DNA of 64,000 nucleotides from Heterorhizobium halophytocola (GCF_017873095.1 NZ_JAGGJU010000006.1:248001-312000), one strand, 5' to 3'; positions 9,416 through 18,294 are shown, counted from the first letter of the stretch. The notes: generated from the letters alone by a model not told the origin. A program made the numbers and translations.

Positions 9416-9751
9416 ATGAATGACCTCAAGATCTACTGCCTGAAACCCAAGGCCGCGCCGGACGACCCGCGCTGGGACAACAGCCCGCCACAGGGCGAAC
9501 TCTTCGTACGGGCGCTGTCGACCGGCGATGCGCGCATCGTCGCCGAGGAGGCCGAAAACGACTTCCCCGCGACCAATGGCAAGCCCGCCGAAGGCGTGTC
9601 CACCGCCAATGCCTCGGCCTTCCGCGACGACAAGCTCTATAGCGTGCTGCTCGATGAAAGCGGCCGCTTCGACAGCGAGGGACCGCGCTCGGTCATCTAC
9701 GGCCATGTGGACCGAAACGTCTTGAAGACCGATCCGCTGCACCATTCCTAA
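9416..9751 (+). CDS. Conserved hypothetical protein, 111 residues
   Basis: MNDLKIYCLKPKAAPDDPRW begins seven bases after AAGGAGA, a strong ribosome site. It is a soluble, acidic protein with no signal peptide or membrane segment. The middle section (GELFVRALSTGDARIVAEEA) and the end (RSVIYGHVDRNVLKTDPLHH) read like a small alpha/beta protein. I do not recognise a named domain. A hairpin terminator follows. Confidence 0.72.
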   Translation: MNDLKIYCLKPKAAPDDPRWDNSPPQGELFVRALSTGDARIVAEEAENDFPATNGKPAEGVSTANASAFRDDKLYSVLLDESGRFDSEGPRSVIYGHVDRNVLKTDPLHHS

Positions 9752-9777
9752 GGTGTGCGCTGTCCGGCATAAGATCA

Positions 9778-9812
9778 AAGGCCCGGCCGGCATCATGCCG
9801 ACCGGGCCTTTT
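9778..9812. terminator. Bidirectional terminator between convergent genes
   Basis: AAGGCCCGG (9778-9786) pairs with CCGGGCCTT (9802-9810), with an inner CGGCAT/ATGCCG stem. T residues follow on the plus strand and A residues precede it, so it can end both the 111-residue gene and the BON-domain gene that converge here. Confidence 0.8.
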
Positions 9813-9852
9813 GTTCTTTTCTCCCGTACGAAGCAGGGGCGCCGAAACGGTC

Positions 9853-10350
9853 TTATTCGTCGGCATCCGCCGGAATATGCGTATCGACGCCGCGGGTGCG
9901 CACCTCGTTGCGCACTTCGGCAACACCCTTGACCGAGAGGGCTGCCAGTTCCACCTGACGGCGCTCCTGCGGCGTATCGACCGATCCGCTGATCGTCAGT
10001 CGGTGGCCGTCCACATGCAGGTCGAGTTCCAGTACGTCGACGCCGTCGATTGCCTCGATCGCCTCTTCGACGCGCGATTCGATATCATCGCTGTCCTCGC
10101 GGTGGTCCGTCTCCGGAAGCACGGGTGCGCGTGCGGCATGCTCCAGTCCGCTGGCTTCCGCTTCCGTCACCCGGAAACCGTGATTGCGGTCTCGGTCGAA
10201 ATTGGCTTCGCCTTCGCCATAGGCGCCGTTGCCGACCGGCTTGGCCGCACCGCCCGGTTCGTCGTCATAGGGCCAGCCATCCTCGACGTTGTGCTGGTTG
10301 AAATCGCGGTAATCCTCCTCGCGCGACAGGTCGTTCTTCTCGTTTGCCAT
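9853..10350 (-). CDS. BON domain-containing protein
   Basis: A 165-residue acidic protein. The first ~80 residues are charged and low complexity. Residues ~85-150 form a BON domain: IESRVEEAIEAIDGVDVLEL, then DGHRLTISGSVDTPQERRQV and KGVAEVRNEVRT, the usual alpha-beta-beta pattern with the conserved GSV turn. BON domains bind membranes or phospholipids (OsmY, BON proteins of rhizobia). No signal peptide is seen, so a cytoplasmic or stress role is only inferred. Confidence 0.85.
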   Translation of the reverse strand: MANEKNDLSREEDYRDFNQHNVEDGWPYDDEPGGAAKPVGNGAYGEGEANFDRDRNHGFRVTEAEASGLEHAARAPVLPETDHREDSDDIESRVEEAIEAIDGVDVLELDLHVDGHRLTISGSVDTPQERRQVELAALSVKGVAEVRNEVRTRGVDTHIPADADE

Positions 10351-10407
10351 CGGATGTCTCCAGGTCTGTTGGGATCTGGCAAAACAACGTCCGGGAGCCG
10401 GCTTGGT

Positions 10408-10917
10408 TCACGACAAAGACGTCTGACCGCGCTTGTGCTTTTCCCACCGGCGCAACAACCGCTCGCGCTTCAGCCGCGACAGGCGCAGGATCCAGAAGAT
10501 CCCGTCGAGCTGATCGATTTCATGCTGCATGCAGATCGCCGGAAAGCCCTGAAGCTCGGTCTCGTGGCCATTGCCCTGCAGATCCTGGTAGCGCAGGCGC
10601 ACCGCGTCGGGCCGCTCGAGCGCCTCGACCATGCCGGGCATCGAGACACTGCCCTCGTCATGGCGCATCAGGGTGCCGGAAACCGACAGTATCTGCGGAT
10701 TTGCAAAATCGCGGCGTCCGCCGAGTGCCGGCAGATCGAGCACCACAAGCCGCTGGGCCACCCCGATATGCGGCGCGGTGATGCCGACCCCCGGGGCGGC
10801 CCGCATGGTGTCAAAAAGGTCGTCGGCGAGCGTTTGCAGCGCCGGGTCGAAAGCGATCACGGGACTTGCGACCCTGGTCAGGCCGGGATCGGGAAAGGTG
10901 AGGATGGCGCGTTGCAT
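10408..10917 (-). CDS. Peptide deformylase-like protein lacking the cysteine metal ligand
   Basis: A 169-residue protein of the Def fold. Motif 1 appears as GVGITAPHIG (normally GxGLAAxQxG). Motif 2 as EGSVSMPG, where the usual EGCLS cysteine that binds the metal is serine. Motif 3 as QHEIDQLDG, where the usual HExxH second histidine is glutamine. Two of three metal ligands are therefore changed, so catalysis as a formyl-methionine deformylase is doubtful. Rhizobial genomes are known to carry such 'deformylase-like' paralogues beside a true def. The start at 10917 gives a normal family length. Confidence 0.85.
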   Translation of the reverse strand: MQRAILTFPDPGLTRVASPVIAFDPALQTLADDLFDTMRAAPGVGITAPHIGVAQRLVVLDLPALGGRRDFANPQILSVSGTLMRHDEGSVSMPGMVEALERPDAVRLRYQDLQGNGHETELQGFPAICMQHEIDQLDGIFWILRLSRLKRERLLRRWEKHKRGQTSLS

Positions 10918-11091
10918 GCCGTGGGCGATCTCCGTTCGAACCGCATCTGCGATAGCGGCGAAAAAGCCGAAAAACAATATGCTTACAACAGGGCCCGGCG
11001 CCGCCGCCCGCTGGACCTTCCCCCCGGAATAGGGTAGGACCCGGGCTGTCTGAGGCGGTCTGACGCGACCAAGAACCCAAGAGGTGGATCG

Positions 11092-12513
11092 ATGAACGAA
11101 ATCGACGAAACCATCCTCCAGCCTGCTCCCGCCGCAGAAGAGCCTGCCACCGATATCTATGACGAAGACGGCTATGTGCGCTCCAATTTCCTGATGCTGG
11201 TGGGCGCCGCGATCGCCGATCGCGACGTGCTCTTCCTGCGCCAGAACGTGGCCCGCCTGCACGAATCCGAACTGGGCGACCTGCTGGAGGCGATCCAGCC
11301 GGAACAGCGGATCGCGCTGATCAACCTGCTCGGCGAAGATTTCGACCTGACCGCGCTGACCGAAGTCGACGAGGGCATCCGCCTGCAGATCGTCGAGCAG
11401 CTGTCGAACGACACGATCGCCGCGGCGATCGGCGACCTGGATTCCGACGACGCCGTCTACATTCTGGAAGACCTCGATCAGGTCGACCGGGACGAAATTC
11501 TCTCCAAGCTGTCGTTCACCGAGCGTGTCCGCCTCAGCCGGGCGCTCGATTATCCGGAAAGCTCGGCCGGCCGGCGCATGCAGACGGAATTCGTCGCCGT
11601 CCCGCCGTTCTGGACAATCGGCCAGACGATCGACTACCTGCGCGACGAAGAAAACCTGCCGGAAAGCTTTTCCCAGATCTTCGTCATCGACCCGACCTTC
11701 AAGCTTTTGGGCGCCGTCGATCTCGACAAGGTGCTGCGCACGCCGCGCCTCGGCAAGATCGAAGCGATCATGCGCGAGACCAACCATCCGATCCCGGCCG
11801 AGATGGACCAGGAAGAAGCCGCGCAACTGTTCGAGCAATACGACCTTCTGTCGGCGGCCGTGGTCGACGAAAACGGCCGGCTGGTCGGTATCCTGACGAT
11901 CGACGACGTCGTCGACGTGATCCAGGAAGAGGCTGAAGAGGATTTGATGCGCCTCGGCGGCGTCGGCGACGAAGAATTGTCCGACAGCGTGCGCGCCACC
12001 ACCCGTTCGCGCGTCCCCTGGCTCGGCGTCAACCTCCTGACCGCCTTCCTCGCCGCATCGGTGATCGGGCTCTTCGACGCGACGATCGAGAAGATCGTGG
12101 CGCTTGCCGTGCTGATGCCGATCGTCGCCGGCATGGGCGGCAATGCCGCGTCGCAGACGATGACCGTGACGGTGCGCGCGCTCGCCACCCGCGACATCGA
12201 CATTCACAATGCCTGGCGGATCATCCGCCGCGAGGCCGGCGTCGGCTTGATCAACGGCATGCTGTTCGGCGTGCTGATCGGTGTGGTGGCCGGCGTCTGG
12301 TTCGACAATATCAATCTCGGCGGGATCATTGCGGTCGCCATGCTGATCAACATGATGGCAGCGGCAATCGCCGGCATCCTGATCCCGCTGCTGCTCGATC
12401 GCTTCGGTGCCGACCCGGCGGTCGCCTCGACCGTCTTCGTCACCACCGTTACCGATGTCTGCGGCTTCTTCTCGTTTCTGGGGCTTGCCACCTGGTGGTT
12501 CGCCATCAGCTGA
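11092..12513 (+). CDS. mgtE: Magnesium transporter MgtE
   Basis: A 473-residue protein in the MgtE order: cytoplasmic N domain (~30-150, with the LEAIQPEQRIALINLL repeat helices), paired CBS domains (~155-280, including SQIFVIDPTFKLLGAVDLDK and LVGILTIDDVVDVIQEEAEE), a plug helix, then five membrane helices from ~320. The pore region includes VLMPIVAGMGGNAASQT and NLGGIIAVAMLINMMAAA. The ATG follows AAGAGGTGGATCG. It is homodimeric and Mg2+-gated in the characterised family. No Mg2+ riboswitch is apparent in the short leader. Confidence 0.95.
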   Translation: MNEIDETILQPAPAAEEPATDIYDEDGYVRSNFLMLVGAAIADRDVLFLRQNVARLHESELGDLLEAIQPEQRIALINLLGEDFDLTALTEVDEGIRLQIVEQLSNDTIAAAIGDLDSDDAVYILEDLDQVDRDEILSKLSFTERVRLSRALDYPESSAGRRMQTEFVAVPPFWTIGQTIDYLRDEENLPESFSQIFVIDPTFKLLGAVDLDKVLRTPRLGKIEAIMRETNHPIPAEMDQEEAAQLFEQYDLLSAAVVDENGRLVGILTIDDVVDVIQEEAEEDLMRLGGVGDEELSDSVRATTRSRVPWLGVNLLTAFLAASVIGLFDATIEKIVALAVLMPIVAGMGGNAASQTMTVTVRALATRDIDIHNAWRIIRREAGVGLINGMLFGVLIGVVAGVWFDNINLGGIIAVAMLINMMAAAIAGILIPLLLDRFGADPAVASTVFVTTVTDVCGFFSFLGLATWWFAIS

Positions 12514-12634
12514 CAGCTGCGTGCCGCCGCCAGTTCAGCGGTGGTTTCGCATCGCTGCAGGGCAGGGCGCGCAGGCAGGCCATGTCCCGTGCAACCTGTC
12601 GGGCGCGGCGAGCTGTCGGTGGCCCGGCTGAAAA

Positions 12635-12656
12635 TTGACTTTTACGTAAGAGTTAA
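12635..12656. promoter_or_regulatory. 22-bp near-perfect palindrome, probable MerR-family operator
   Basis: The 22 bases are symmetric about 12645/12646 with core TTACGTAA and outer arms TTGACT/AGTTAA; only two base pairs break symmetry. It lies 24 bases upstream of the MerR-type gene's ATG. Its core is similar to the TTTACGTAAA-like sites described for LiuR-type MerR regulators. Autoregulation is inferred. Confidence 0.7.
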
Positions 12657-12679
12657 TACAATGCCGTCGTCCAAGGAGC

Positions 12680-13075
12680 ATGACGGCCGTGAAAAAACAT
12701 TATAGCATCACCGAATTGACCCGTGAATTCGGTGTTTCGACCCGGACATTGCGCTTCTATGAGGATGAGGGGCTGATCCAGCCGGAGCGGCGTGGCCGCA
12801 CGCGTCTCTATCGCAGCGCCGATCGCCGGCTCATCCAGGAAATCCTGCGCGGCCGCCGCATCGGCTTCACCATCGCCGAAATCCGCGAAATCGTGCAGGT
12901 CTACAAGGCACCGCCCGGCGAAATCGGACAGTTGAAGCTGATGATGACGCGCATCGACCAGAAGCGCGACGACCTGCGCCAGAAGCGCAAGGATATCGAC
13001 GAAACCCTGAGCGAACTCGATCAGGCCGAGGAGGCCTGCCTGTCGCGCATGGTGGAAATCGGCGTCGGGACCTGA
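12680..13075 (+). CDS. MerR-family transcriptional regulator (LiuR-like)
   Basis: A 131-residue protein starting MTAVKKHYSITELTREFGVS. The winged-helix HTH (residues ~8-45) shows STRTLRFYEDEGLIQPERRG and RTRLYRSADRRLIQEILRGR. A coiled coil follows (~80-120). There is no metal-binding cysteine pair typical of CueR or MerR, so a metabolic role is more likely. The layout resembles LiuR regulators of branched-chain amino acid catabolism, but no liu genes are in this window. The palindrome at 12635-12656 supports self-control. Confidence 0.85.
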   Translation: MTAVKKHYSITELTREFGVSTRTLRFYEDEGLIQPERRGRTRLYRSADRRLIQEILRGRRIGFTIAEIREIVQVYKAPPGEIGQLKLMMTRIDQKRDDLRQKRKDIDETLSELDQAEEACLSRMVEIGVGT

Positions 13076-13145
13076 GCGGCTTTGCCGCGCCGGCGCGCGG
13101 CCTTTACCGGATGGAACAAGATTTGTCCCTCAGACGTGGCCCGGC

Positions 13146-13613
13146 TCACAGCCAGCGGCGCACCTGGCGACAATAGCGCTCGTAGTCGATGCCGTAGCGG
13201 GCCAGAAGCAGCATTTCCTCGCGGCGGATGGCGATCTGCGTCGTCACGATCGCAGCCGTCAGCGCGCCCAGCAGAAACCAGGGATTGGCACTCAGCAGCC
13301 CGGCGGCAATCGTTGCCAGGGTATAGCCGAGATAGATCGGATTGCGGGTGAAGCGGTAGGGACCGGTGGTCATCAGCGTCGGGCGCTTGCGCAGTCCGAA
13401 GGGCGAGACATGCGCATCGATCTTGGATTTCATCGACCACAGCATCAGCGCCAGGGCGAGGGCCAGCAGAATGAAGCCGGACACCATCAGCTGCGTGCGG
13501 GCCGGCATCGACAGGTCGATCAGCCGTCCGAGCCCGAAAGCTCCGGCAATGGCTGCGGTGTACAGCATGGGTGGCCAGGGAAAGGCCATCGGCTTCAGGC
13601 GATAGGCATTCAT
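13146..13613 (-). CDS. Isoprenylcysteine carboxyl methyltransferase-family membrane methyltransferase
   Basis: A 155-residue protein with four membrane segments, starting MNAYRLKPMAFPWPP. The conserved RKRPTLMTTGPYRFTRNPIY, and the later RREEMLLLARYGIDYERYCR, are the PEMT/ICMT signature that binds S-adenosylmethionine. An in-frame ATG at 13646 is possible but overlaps the DUF1624 gene. It is third in a minus-strand operon with DUF599 and DUF1624 genes. The methylated substrate is unknown; a lipid is plausible. Confidence 0.85.
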   Translation of the reverse strand: MNAYRLKPMAFPWPPMLYTAAIAGAFGLGRLIDLSMPARTQLMVSGFILLALALALMLWSMKSKIDAHVSPFGLRKRPTLMTTGPYRFTRNPIYLGYTLATIAAGLLSANPWFLLGALTAAIVTTQIAIRREEMLLLARYGIDYERYCRQVRRWL

Positions 13614-13624
13614 TTTCCGCTCCG

Positions 13625-14590
13625 TCACTGACTGGCGGCCGTACAACCGCTGGCAAGTGTCCTTATTCGTTCATCATCGCCTGCCGAGATTGCGCCAGAC
13701 TGGAGGCCCTCAAGCAGGTTTTCTGCATGCAGCCGCTCCAGCGTACAAGCGCAGAACCGCGTGCAGAGCGGCACGTCATTGCCGTCCGCGGTACAACTCA
13801 TCTGGCAGTTGCTGAGATAGCCTGCGTCCGGATCCGGTGCCGGAGGGGGAACTGCAAGCGTCAACAGATAAGCGATCCCGATCAGCACCGGTTGATGAAC
13901 CAGGTAAAAGGCAAGACTGTGACGGCCGGCCAGTTGCAGGACCTTCGGACCGGCCGGTATGCGCGAAAGCCGCTCGATCAGACCGGCCGCCAGAGCGGCA
14001 CGGGTGGCGGCGATGCCGAAAAGCACCATGCCGAACCAGGGAAACAGCGGTACATAGTCGTTTGTCCGCGGCAACACATCGGAAAGTCCGACCCAATACA
14101 GCAGCGGTTGATCGAACACGGGTGCCACATAAAACTGTGGAAGAGCGATAAAGCCCGCCCCGATCACGGCCGTCAGCAGGAACGGCAGGCGCAGGAAGGC
14201 GAGGCCGAGCAGGCTGAACAGCGCGATCGCATGCAGGATGCCGAAGAAGATGAAGGCGTCCGGCGTGGCGAAATAGGTGGCGACCGTGATCAGCAGGGCA
14301 GCGCCGACGACCATGGCCAGCCGCTTGCCGAAGCCGCGCCAGCGGATTTGCGGCCTGTGCGCCAGAACCAGGCTGACGCCGACCAGGAACAGGAAACTGC
14401 CGGCGATCATCCGGGCATAGACCTTCAGCGGTCCATGGGTGGTGATGCCGGCATCGAGATAGCCGAAAAACTCGAGATCCCAGCTGAAATGATAGGAGGC
14501 CATGGCAATCAGGGCCACGGCGCGCGCGGTGTCGATGATCTTCACCCGGCCCGATGGGCGCGGGGCAGATACGGGGATCGTTTCGGTCAA
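13625..14590 (-). CDS. DUF1624 / heparan-alpha-glucosaminide N-acetyltransferase-like membrane protein with Cys-rich tail
   Basis: A 321-residue protein. The first ~245 residues hold about eight membrane helices. IDTARAVALIAMASYHFSWD is the HGSNAT/DUF1624 start motif and LAGRHSLAFYLVHQPVLIG the C-terminal one, both typical of this acyltransferase-like family. The last ~75 residues are a separate soluble region with CQMSC, CTRFCAC and a final GC: about seven cysteines in a small segment, which suggests disulfides or metal binding. The start overlaps the stop of the DUF599 gene by ATGA, so the two are translationally coupled. Confidence 0.85.
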   Translation of the reverse strand: MTETIPVSAPRPSGRVKIIDTARAVALIAMASYHFSWDLEFFGYLDAGITTHGPLKVYARMIAGSFLFLVGVSLVLAHRPQIRWRGFGKRLAMVVGAALLITVATYFATPDAFIFFGILHAIALFSLLGLAFLRLPFLLTAVIGAGFIALPQFYVAPVFDQPLLYWVGLSDVLPRTNDYVPLFPWFGMVLFGIAATRAALAAGLIERLSRIPAGPKVLQLAGRHSLAFYLVHQPVLIGIAYLLTLAVPPPAPDPDAGYLSNCQMSCTADGNDVPLCTRFCACTLERLHAENLLEGLQSGAISAGDDERIRTLASGCTAASQ

Positions 14591-15348
14591 AGACTATCCT
14601 CGTGGTGGCCGATGGGATCGGGCTTGAAAACCCCGCTTTCAGAGGGGGAATCCGACCTTTCTATGACATCGGCCAGCACAACGCGGCGCGCGTCGGAAAA
14701 GAATTGCCGCCGAAGCAGGACGAAGAAGACGAACAGCGTGGTCAGCATGAAGACGTAAGGGCCGGCAAACCAGCCGAGATAGCCTATCGACAGGAAGATC
14801 GCCCTGAGGCCCGCATTGAAATTGGCGGCCGCCAGGATGTTGACCCGGATCACCCGCTCGGCCGCGGCGCGGGCGGCTTCCGGCGCCTGACGCGCGCGCT
14901 CGGCCATCGGCATGCTGCCGAACAGGATCGTGCAATAGTTGAACAGCCGGTAGGACCAGCCGAACTTGAAGAAGGAATACCCGAAGATCGCCGTCAGCCC
15001 GCACACTTTCAGTTCGAAGGCCGAGCGGCCGCCATGCGACAGCAGCGGCAGGTCGCGAAACACCGCATCGACCTCCTGCGTCGCGCCCAGCAGCGCGAAA
15101 CAGCCGCCGATGGCGAAAATCGAGGTGGAGGCAAAAAAGGCCGTGCCGTTCTGCAGCCCGGCCATGATCTGCGTGTCGATCATCTTCAGGTCGCGGTAGA
15201 GGGAATTCATGATCCAGTGGCGCCGCCATTCGCCCATCGCCTGCGTCAGGCTGACCCGCGGCAGGACCTTTTTCTGCCCGGTCACCCAGGCAAAGGCGAG
15301 CCAGCAGACCGAAAACAATGCGAGCGCCAGATAGTCGGGCAGGTTCAT
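14587..15348 (-). CDS. DUF599 family membrane protein
   Basis: A 253-residue integral membrane protein starting MNLPDYLALALFSVCWLAFA after an AGAGGAGA ribosome site; an in-frame ATG at 15375 has no such site. About four to five helices are seen. The MNSLYRDLKMIDTQIMAGLQ and FKFGWSYRLFNYCTILFGSM segments are the DUF599 signature. Function unknown. First gene of a three-gene membrane operon. Confidence 0.85.
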   Translation of the reverse strand: MNLPDYLALALFSVCWLAFAWVTGQKKVLPRVSLTQAMGEWRRHWIMNSLYRDLKMIDTQIMAGLQNGTAFFASTSIFAIGGCFALLGATQEVDAVFRDLPLLSHGGRSAFELKVCGLTAIFGYSFFKFGWSYRLFNYCTILFGSMPMAERARQAPEAARAAAERVIRVNILAAANFNAGLRAIFLSIGYLGWFAGPYVFMLTTLFVFFVLLRRQFFSDARRVVLADVIERSDSPSESGVFKPDPIGHHEDSL

Positions 15349-15657
15349 GAGATTCTCCTCTGCGGCCTGTCCCATCTAGGATGCCTGCAATTTCAAGTGC
15401 AAGAGGTTTAACATTCGGCAATGTCTGCGTTGGAATTGCGGCTATGCAAGCTACGCACAACTCTCTTTTTGACGCACTAACGCGCGGATATCACTAACAA
15501 ATCCCTTAATTATCTGGAGAGGCACCCCCAAGAATGCCTTGGTTTTGCCATTTTTGGTGGTTGCGTCGCCACACAAAATTTAATAAATGCCTTTCACGGA
15601 ACGCGGTTCGGGGGACGGCGCTCCGAATGAAATGGCGGACCCTTTTCGGAGTCATTG
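15349..15657. other. Non-coding leader region
   Basis: About 309 bases, more AT-rich than the surroundings, between the DUF599 gene (leftward) and the small ORF at 15658. It must contain the DUF599 operon promoter. No gene or strong structured element could be defined by eye. Confidence 0.5.
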
Positions 15658-15759
15658 ATGGACAACAGCATCCAAAAGTCCTGCTGGACTGTGACCTTTC
15701 GTGCATTGGTCGGTTTTGCAGGGATTTTGGCAGTCGCTTATCTCTGGGCGCATCTTTAA
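15658..15759 (+). CDS. Possible 33-residue single-pass membrane protein
   Basis: ATG at 15658 follows CGGAG by six bases. The encoded peptide begins MDNSIQKSCWTVTFRAL and runs into a hydrophobic stretch, VGFAGILAVAYLWAHL, long enough for one membrane helix, then stops. A hairpin lies 32 bases downstream. The ribosome site plus the helix make it a credible small protein, but there is no homology evidence here. Confidence 0.45.
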   Translation: MDNSIQKSCWTVTFRALVGFAGILAVAYLWAHL

Positions 15760-15790
15760 GCCCTGACGTGACTGTCAGCACCAATTTGGC

Positions 15791-15815
15791 GGCGTGACCT
15801 TTCCCGGGTCACGCC
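15791..15815 (+). terminator. Candidate hairpin terminator
   Basis: GGCGTGACC (15791-15799) pairs perfectly with GGTCACGCC (15807-15815) around a seven-base loop. The following GTTCTTC is only weakly T-rich. Its place between the small ORF and sdaA favours a terminator. Confidence 0.6.
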
Positions 15816-15939
15816 GTTCTTCATTTCAGCCACCCGAATGGCGTCGTGTCGTTCCGGTGAAACGCGATGTCGGAGTTCCACCGCATCCATGACCGCGTCT
15901 GGTCTAGCCTCACAGGGTCAGGCCTCAAGGGGAATTCTC

Positions 15940-17340
15940 ATGTTTCTGTCGGTATTCGATGTCTTCAAGATCGGGGTTGGCCCCTCGAGCTCCCACACCA
16001 TGGGACCGATGACGGCCGCCAACCGGTTTCTCGACCTGATCGCCTCCGACGAATGGCCGCGGCCCGCCGGCGCCGAAGTCGCGGCGCTCAAGGTCAGCCT
16101 GCACGGTTCGCTTGCCTATACCGGCATCGGCCACGGCACGGGCCGGGCGGTGATCATCGGACTGACGGGCGAGGCGCCCGACGGGGTCGATCCCGACCGG
16201 ATGGACCAGATCATCGAGGCGGTCGAGGCGAGCGGCAAGGTGGAGCCCGCCGGCCACCCGGCCTATGGCTTCAAGCCGGACGAAGATCTTGTCTTCGACA
16301 AGAAGCAGCCGCTGCCGGGCCACGCCAACGGCATGCGCTTCTCCGCCTTCGACCATGACGGTCGTCTTTTGCTCACCACCGTCTACTATTCGATCGGCGG
16401 CGGCTTCGTCGTCACCGAGACCGAATTGCAGCGGATGAAGAATGCGTCGAAGAGCGCCGGCGGCCAGAAGGTGCCCTATCCCTTTGCGTCGGCCAAGGAA
16501 ATGCTGGCGATGGCGCGAAGCTCGGGGCTGACGATCGCCCAGATGAAGCGGGCCAATGAAGAGACGGTGATGGCGCCGGCCGACCTCGACGCCGGCCTCG
16601 ACCGGCTCTGGGATGCGATGAACGGCTGCATCGACCGCGGGCTGAAGCAGGACGGCATTCTGCCGGGGGGCCTGAAAGTGCGCCGCCGGGCGCGTTCGAT
16701 CCACGACAAGCTGAACGAGGAATGGCGCTCCAACAGGGCCAATCCGCTGCTCGCCAATGACTGGCTTTCGGTCTATGCGATGGCCGTCAACGAGGAGAAT
16801 GCAGCCGGCGGACGCGTCGTCACGGCGCCGACCAACGGTGCCGCAGGCGTCATGCCGGCGACGATCAAATACTACCTGCATTTCCACCCGGACGCCGACC
16901 AGAACGGCATCCGCGACTATCTGCTGACGGCGGCCGCCGTCGGCGGCATCATCAAGCACAATGCCTCGATCTCCGGCGCCGAGGTCGGCTGTCAGGGGGA
17001 GGTGGGGTCCGCCTCCGCCATGGCCGCCGCGGGCCTTGCCGCCGTCATGGGCGGCTCGCCAGAGCAGATCGAGAACGCCGCCGAAATCGCGCTGGAACAC
17101 CATCTCGGCATGACCTGCGATCCGGTCGCCGGCCTCGTGCAGGTGCCCTGCATCGAGCGCAATGCGCTCGGCGCTGTCAAGGCTGTGACCGCCGCCTCGC
17201 TGGCGCTGAAGGGCGACGGCGTGCATTTCGTGCCGCTCGACGCCGCGATCGAAACCATGCGCCAGACCGGCAACGACATGAGCGAGAAATACAAGGAGAC
17301 CTCGCTTGGCGGTCTCGCCGTCAATGTGGTGGAATGCTGA
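15940..17340 (+). CDS. sdaA: L-serine ammonia-lyase, single-chain iron-sulfur type
   Basis: A 466-residue enzyme converting L-serine to pyruvate and ammonia with a [4Fe-4S] cluster. The beta domain opens with [20 protein letters not shown]. The alpha domain carries [20 protein letters not shown] and [18 protein letters not shown], holding the three conserved cysteines. It starts at the ATG at 15940 after AAGGGGAA; earlier in-frame codons add non-family sequence. Length matches E. coli SdaA. No glycine riboswitch was recognised in the leader. Confidence 0.95.
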   Translation: MFLSVFDVFKIGVGPSSSHTMGPMTAANRFLDLIASDEWPRPAGAEVAALKVSLHGSLAYTGIGHGTGRAVIIGLTGEAPDGVDPDRMDQIIEAVEASGKVEPAGHPAYGFKPDEDLVFDKKQPLPGHANGMRFSAFDHDGRLLLTTVYYSIGGGFVVTETELQRMKNASKSAGGQKVPYPFASAKEMLAMARSSGLTIAQMKRANEETVMAPADLDAGLDRLWDAMNGCIDRGLKQDGILPGGLKVRRRARSIHDKLNEEWRSNRANPLLANDWLSVYAMAVNEENAAGGRVVTAPTNGAAGVMPATIKYYLHFHPDADQNGIRDYLLTAAAVGGIIKHNASISGAEVGCQGEVGSASAMAAAGLAAVMGGSPEQIENAAEIALEHHLGMTCDPVAGLVQVPCIERNALGAVKAVTAASLALKGDGVHFVPLDAAIETMRQTGNDMSEKYKETSLGGLAVNVVEC

Positions 17341-17415
17341 GGCGGTCGCGCGCGATCACGGCGGCGACATCCGATCCGACTTGACGCGGCCGCGTCAGAG
17401 AGTATCTCCGGTGCC

Positions 17416-17853
17416 ATGACACTTCACATGATCAAGCTTTGCGTCGGCGCCGATTCCGTCGACGATCTCCGGGAATGGGTGGCGCATCGCGCGCTCACCG
17501 CCGTTGCGGCCGGGCTGGAGCCGCAGTCCAGCCATGTAACCCGCATGGCACCGAAGCGCGCCGAGGAACTGCTCGATGGCGGCTCGCTCTACTGGATCAT
17601 CAAGGGCCAGGTCGCGGCGCGGCAAAAACTGATCGGCATCAATACCTTCAAGGACGAGCAGGGGATCGGCCGCTGCGAGCTGGTGCTCGGCCCCGAGGTG
17701 ATCGAGACCGCGCCGGCGCCGCGCCGTCCGTTCCAGGGCTGGCGCTATCTGGAGCCGGATGCCGCCCCGCGCGACCTGTCGGCCGGCGGCGCGGATCTGT
17801 CCGAGATGCCCGATGACCTGAAGCGCGAACTCGCAGATCTCGGGCTTCTCTGA
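17416..17853 (+). CDS. DUF1489 family protein
   Basis: A 145-residue soluble protein with the family start MTLHMIKLCVGADSVDDLREW and the core MAPKRAEELLDGGSLYWIIK, followed by VAARQKLIGI and GRCELVLGPEVIETAPAPRR. The family is widespread in alphaproteobacteria and uncharacterised. It lies 75 bp downstream of sdaA on the same strand. Confidence 0.85.
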   Translation: MTLHMIKLCVGADSVDDLREWVAHRALTAVAAGLEPQSSHVTRMAPKRAEELLDGGSLYWIIKGQVAARQKLIGINTFKDEQGIGRCELVLGPEVIETAPAPRRPFQGWRYLEPDAAPRDLSAGGADLSEMPDDLKRELADLGLL

Positions 17854-17880
17854 GGTCGCGCCAATGCTTGCCTTCCGCCG

Positions 17881-18294
17881 CTATCCTTGCGTCGTCGGTG
17901 CCTTTGCGTACTCGGCATCGCTCACATGCTCCATCCAGTCGACGGTCTTGCCGTCCTGTTCCTCCTGGGTGGCGATATGGCTCATGGCGTTTTCGGGCGC
18001 AGCCCCATGCCAATGCTTCTCGCCCGGTTCGAACCAGACGACATCGCCGGGCCGGATCTCTTCGACCGGACCGCCCTGGCGCTGGACAAGGCCGCGGCCG
18101 GACACCACGATCAGCGTCTGACCACGCGGATGGGTGTGCCATGCCGTGCGCGCGCCGGGCTCGAAAGTGACCAGCGCGGCCGCGGCACGGCGTGCCTCGT
18201 TCGGCGAGAACAGCGGGTCGATGCGCACCTGGCCGGTGAACCAGTCGGCGGGTCCGCGACCGGAAGGCCGGCTTGCATTGCGAATAATATCCAT
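17881..18294 (-). CDS. Cupin domain protein, last gene of the arsenic operon
   Basis: A 137-residue single cupin starting [15 protein letters not shown]. Both cupin motifs are present: [20 protein letters not shown] (G-x5-HxH-x4-E-like) and [20 protein letters not shown] (P-x2-H-x-H). This form is close to carboxymuconolactone-decarboxylase-associated cupins of the (R)-mandelonitrile lyase/YhhW kind. Its start shares a base with the stop of the MFS gene (TGATG), so it is coupled to the ars operon. A role in arsenic handling is unproven. Confidence 0.85.
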   Translation of the reverse strand: MDIIRNASRPSGRGPADWFTGQVRIDPLFSPNEARRAAAALVTFEPGARTAWHTHPRGQTLIVVSGRGLVQRQGGPVEEIRPGDVVWFEPGEKHWHGAAPENAMSHIATQEEQDGKTVDWMEHVSDAEYAKAPTTQG

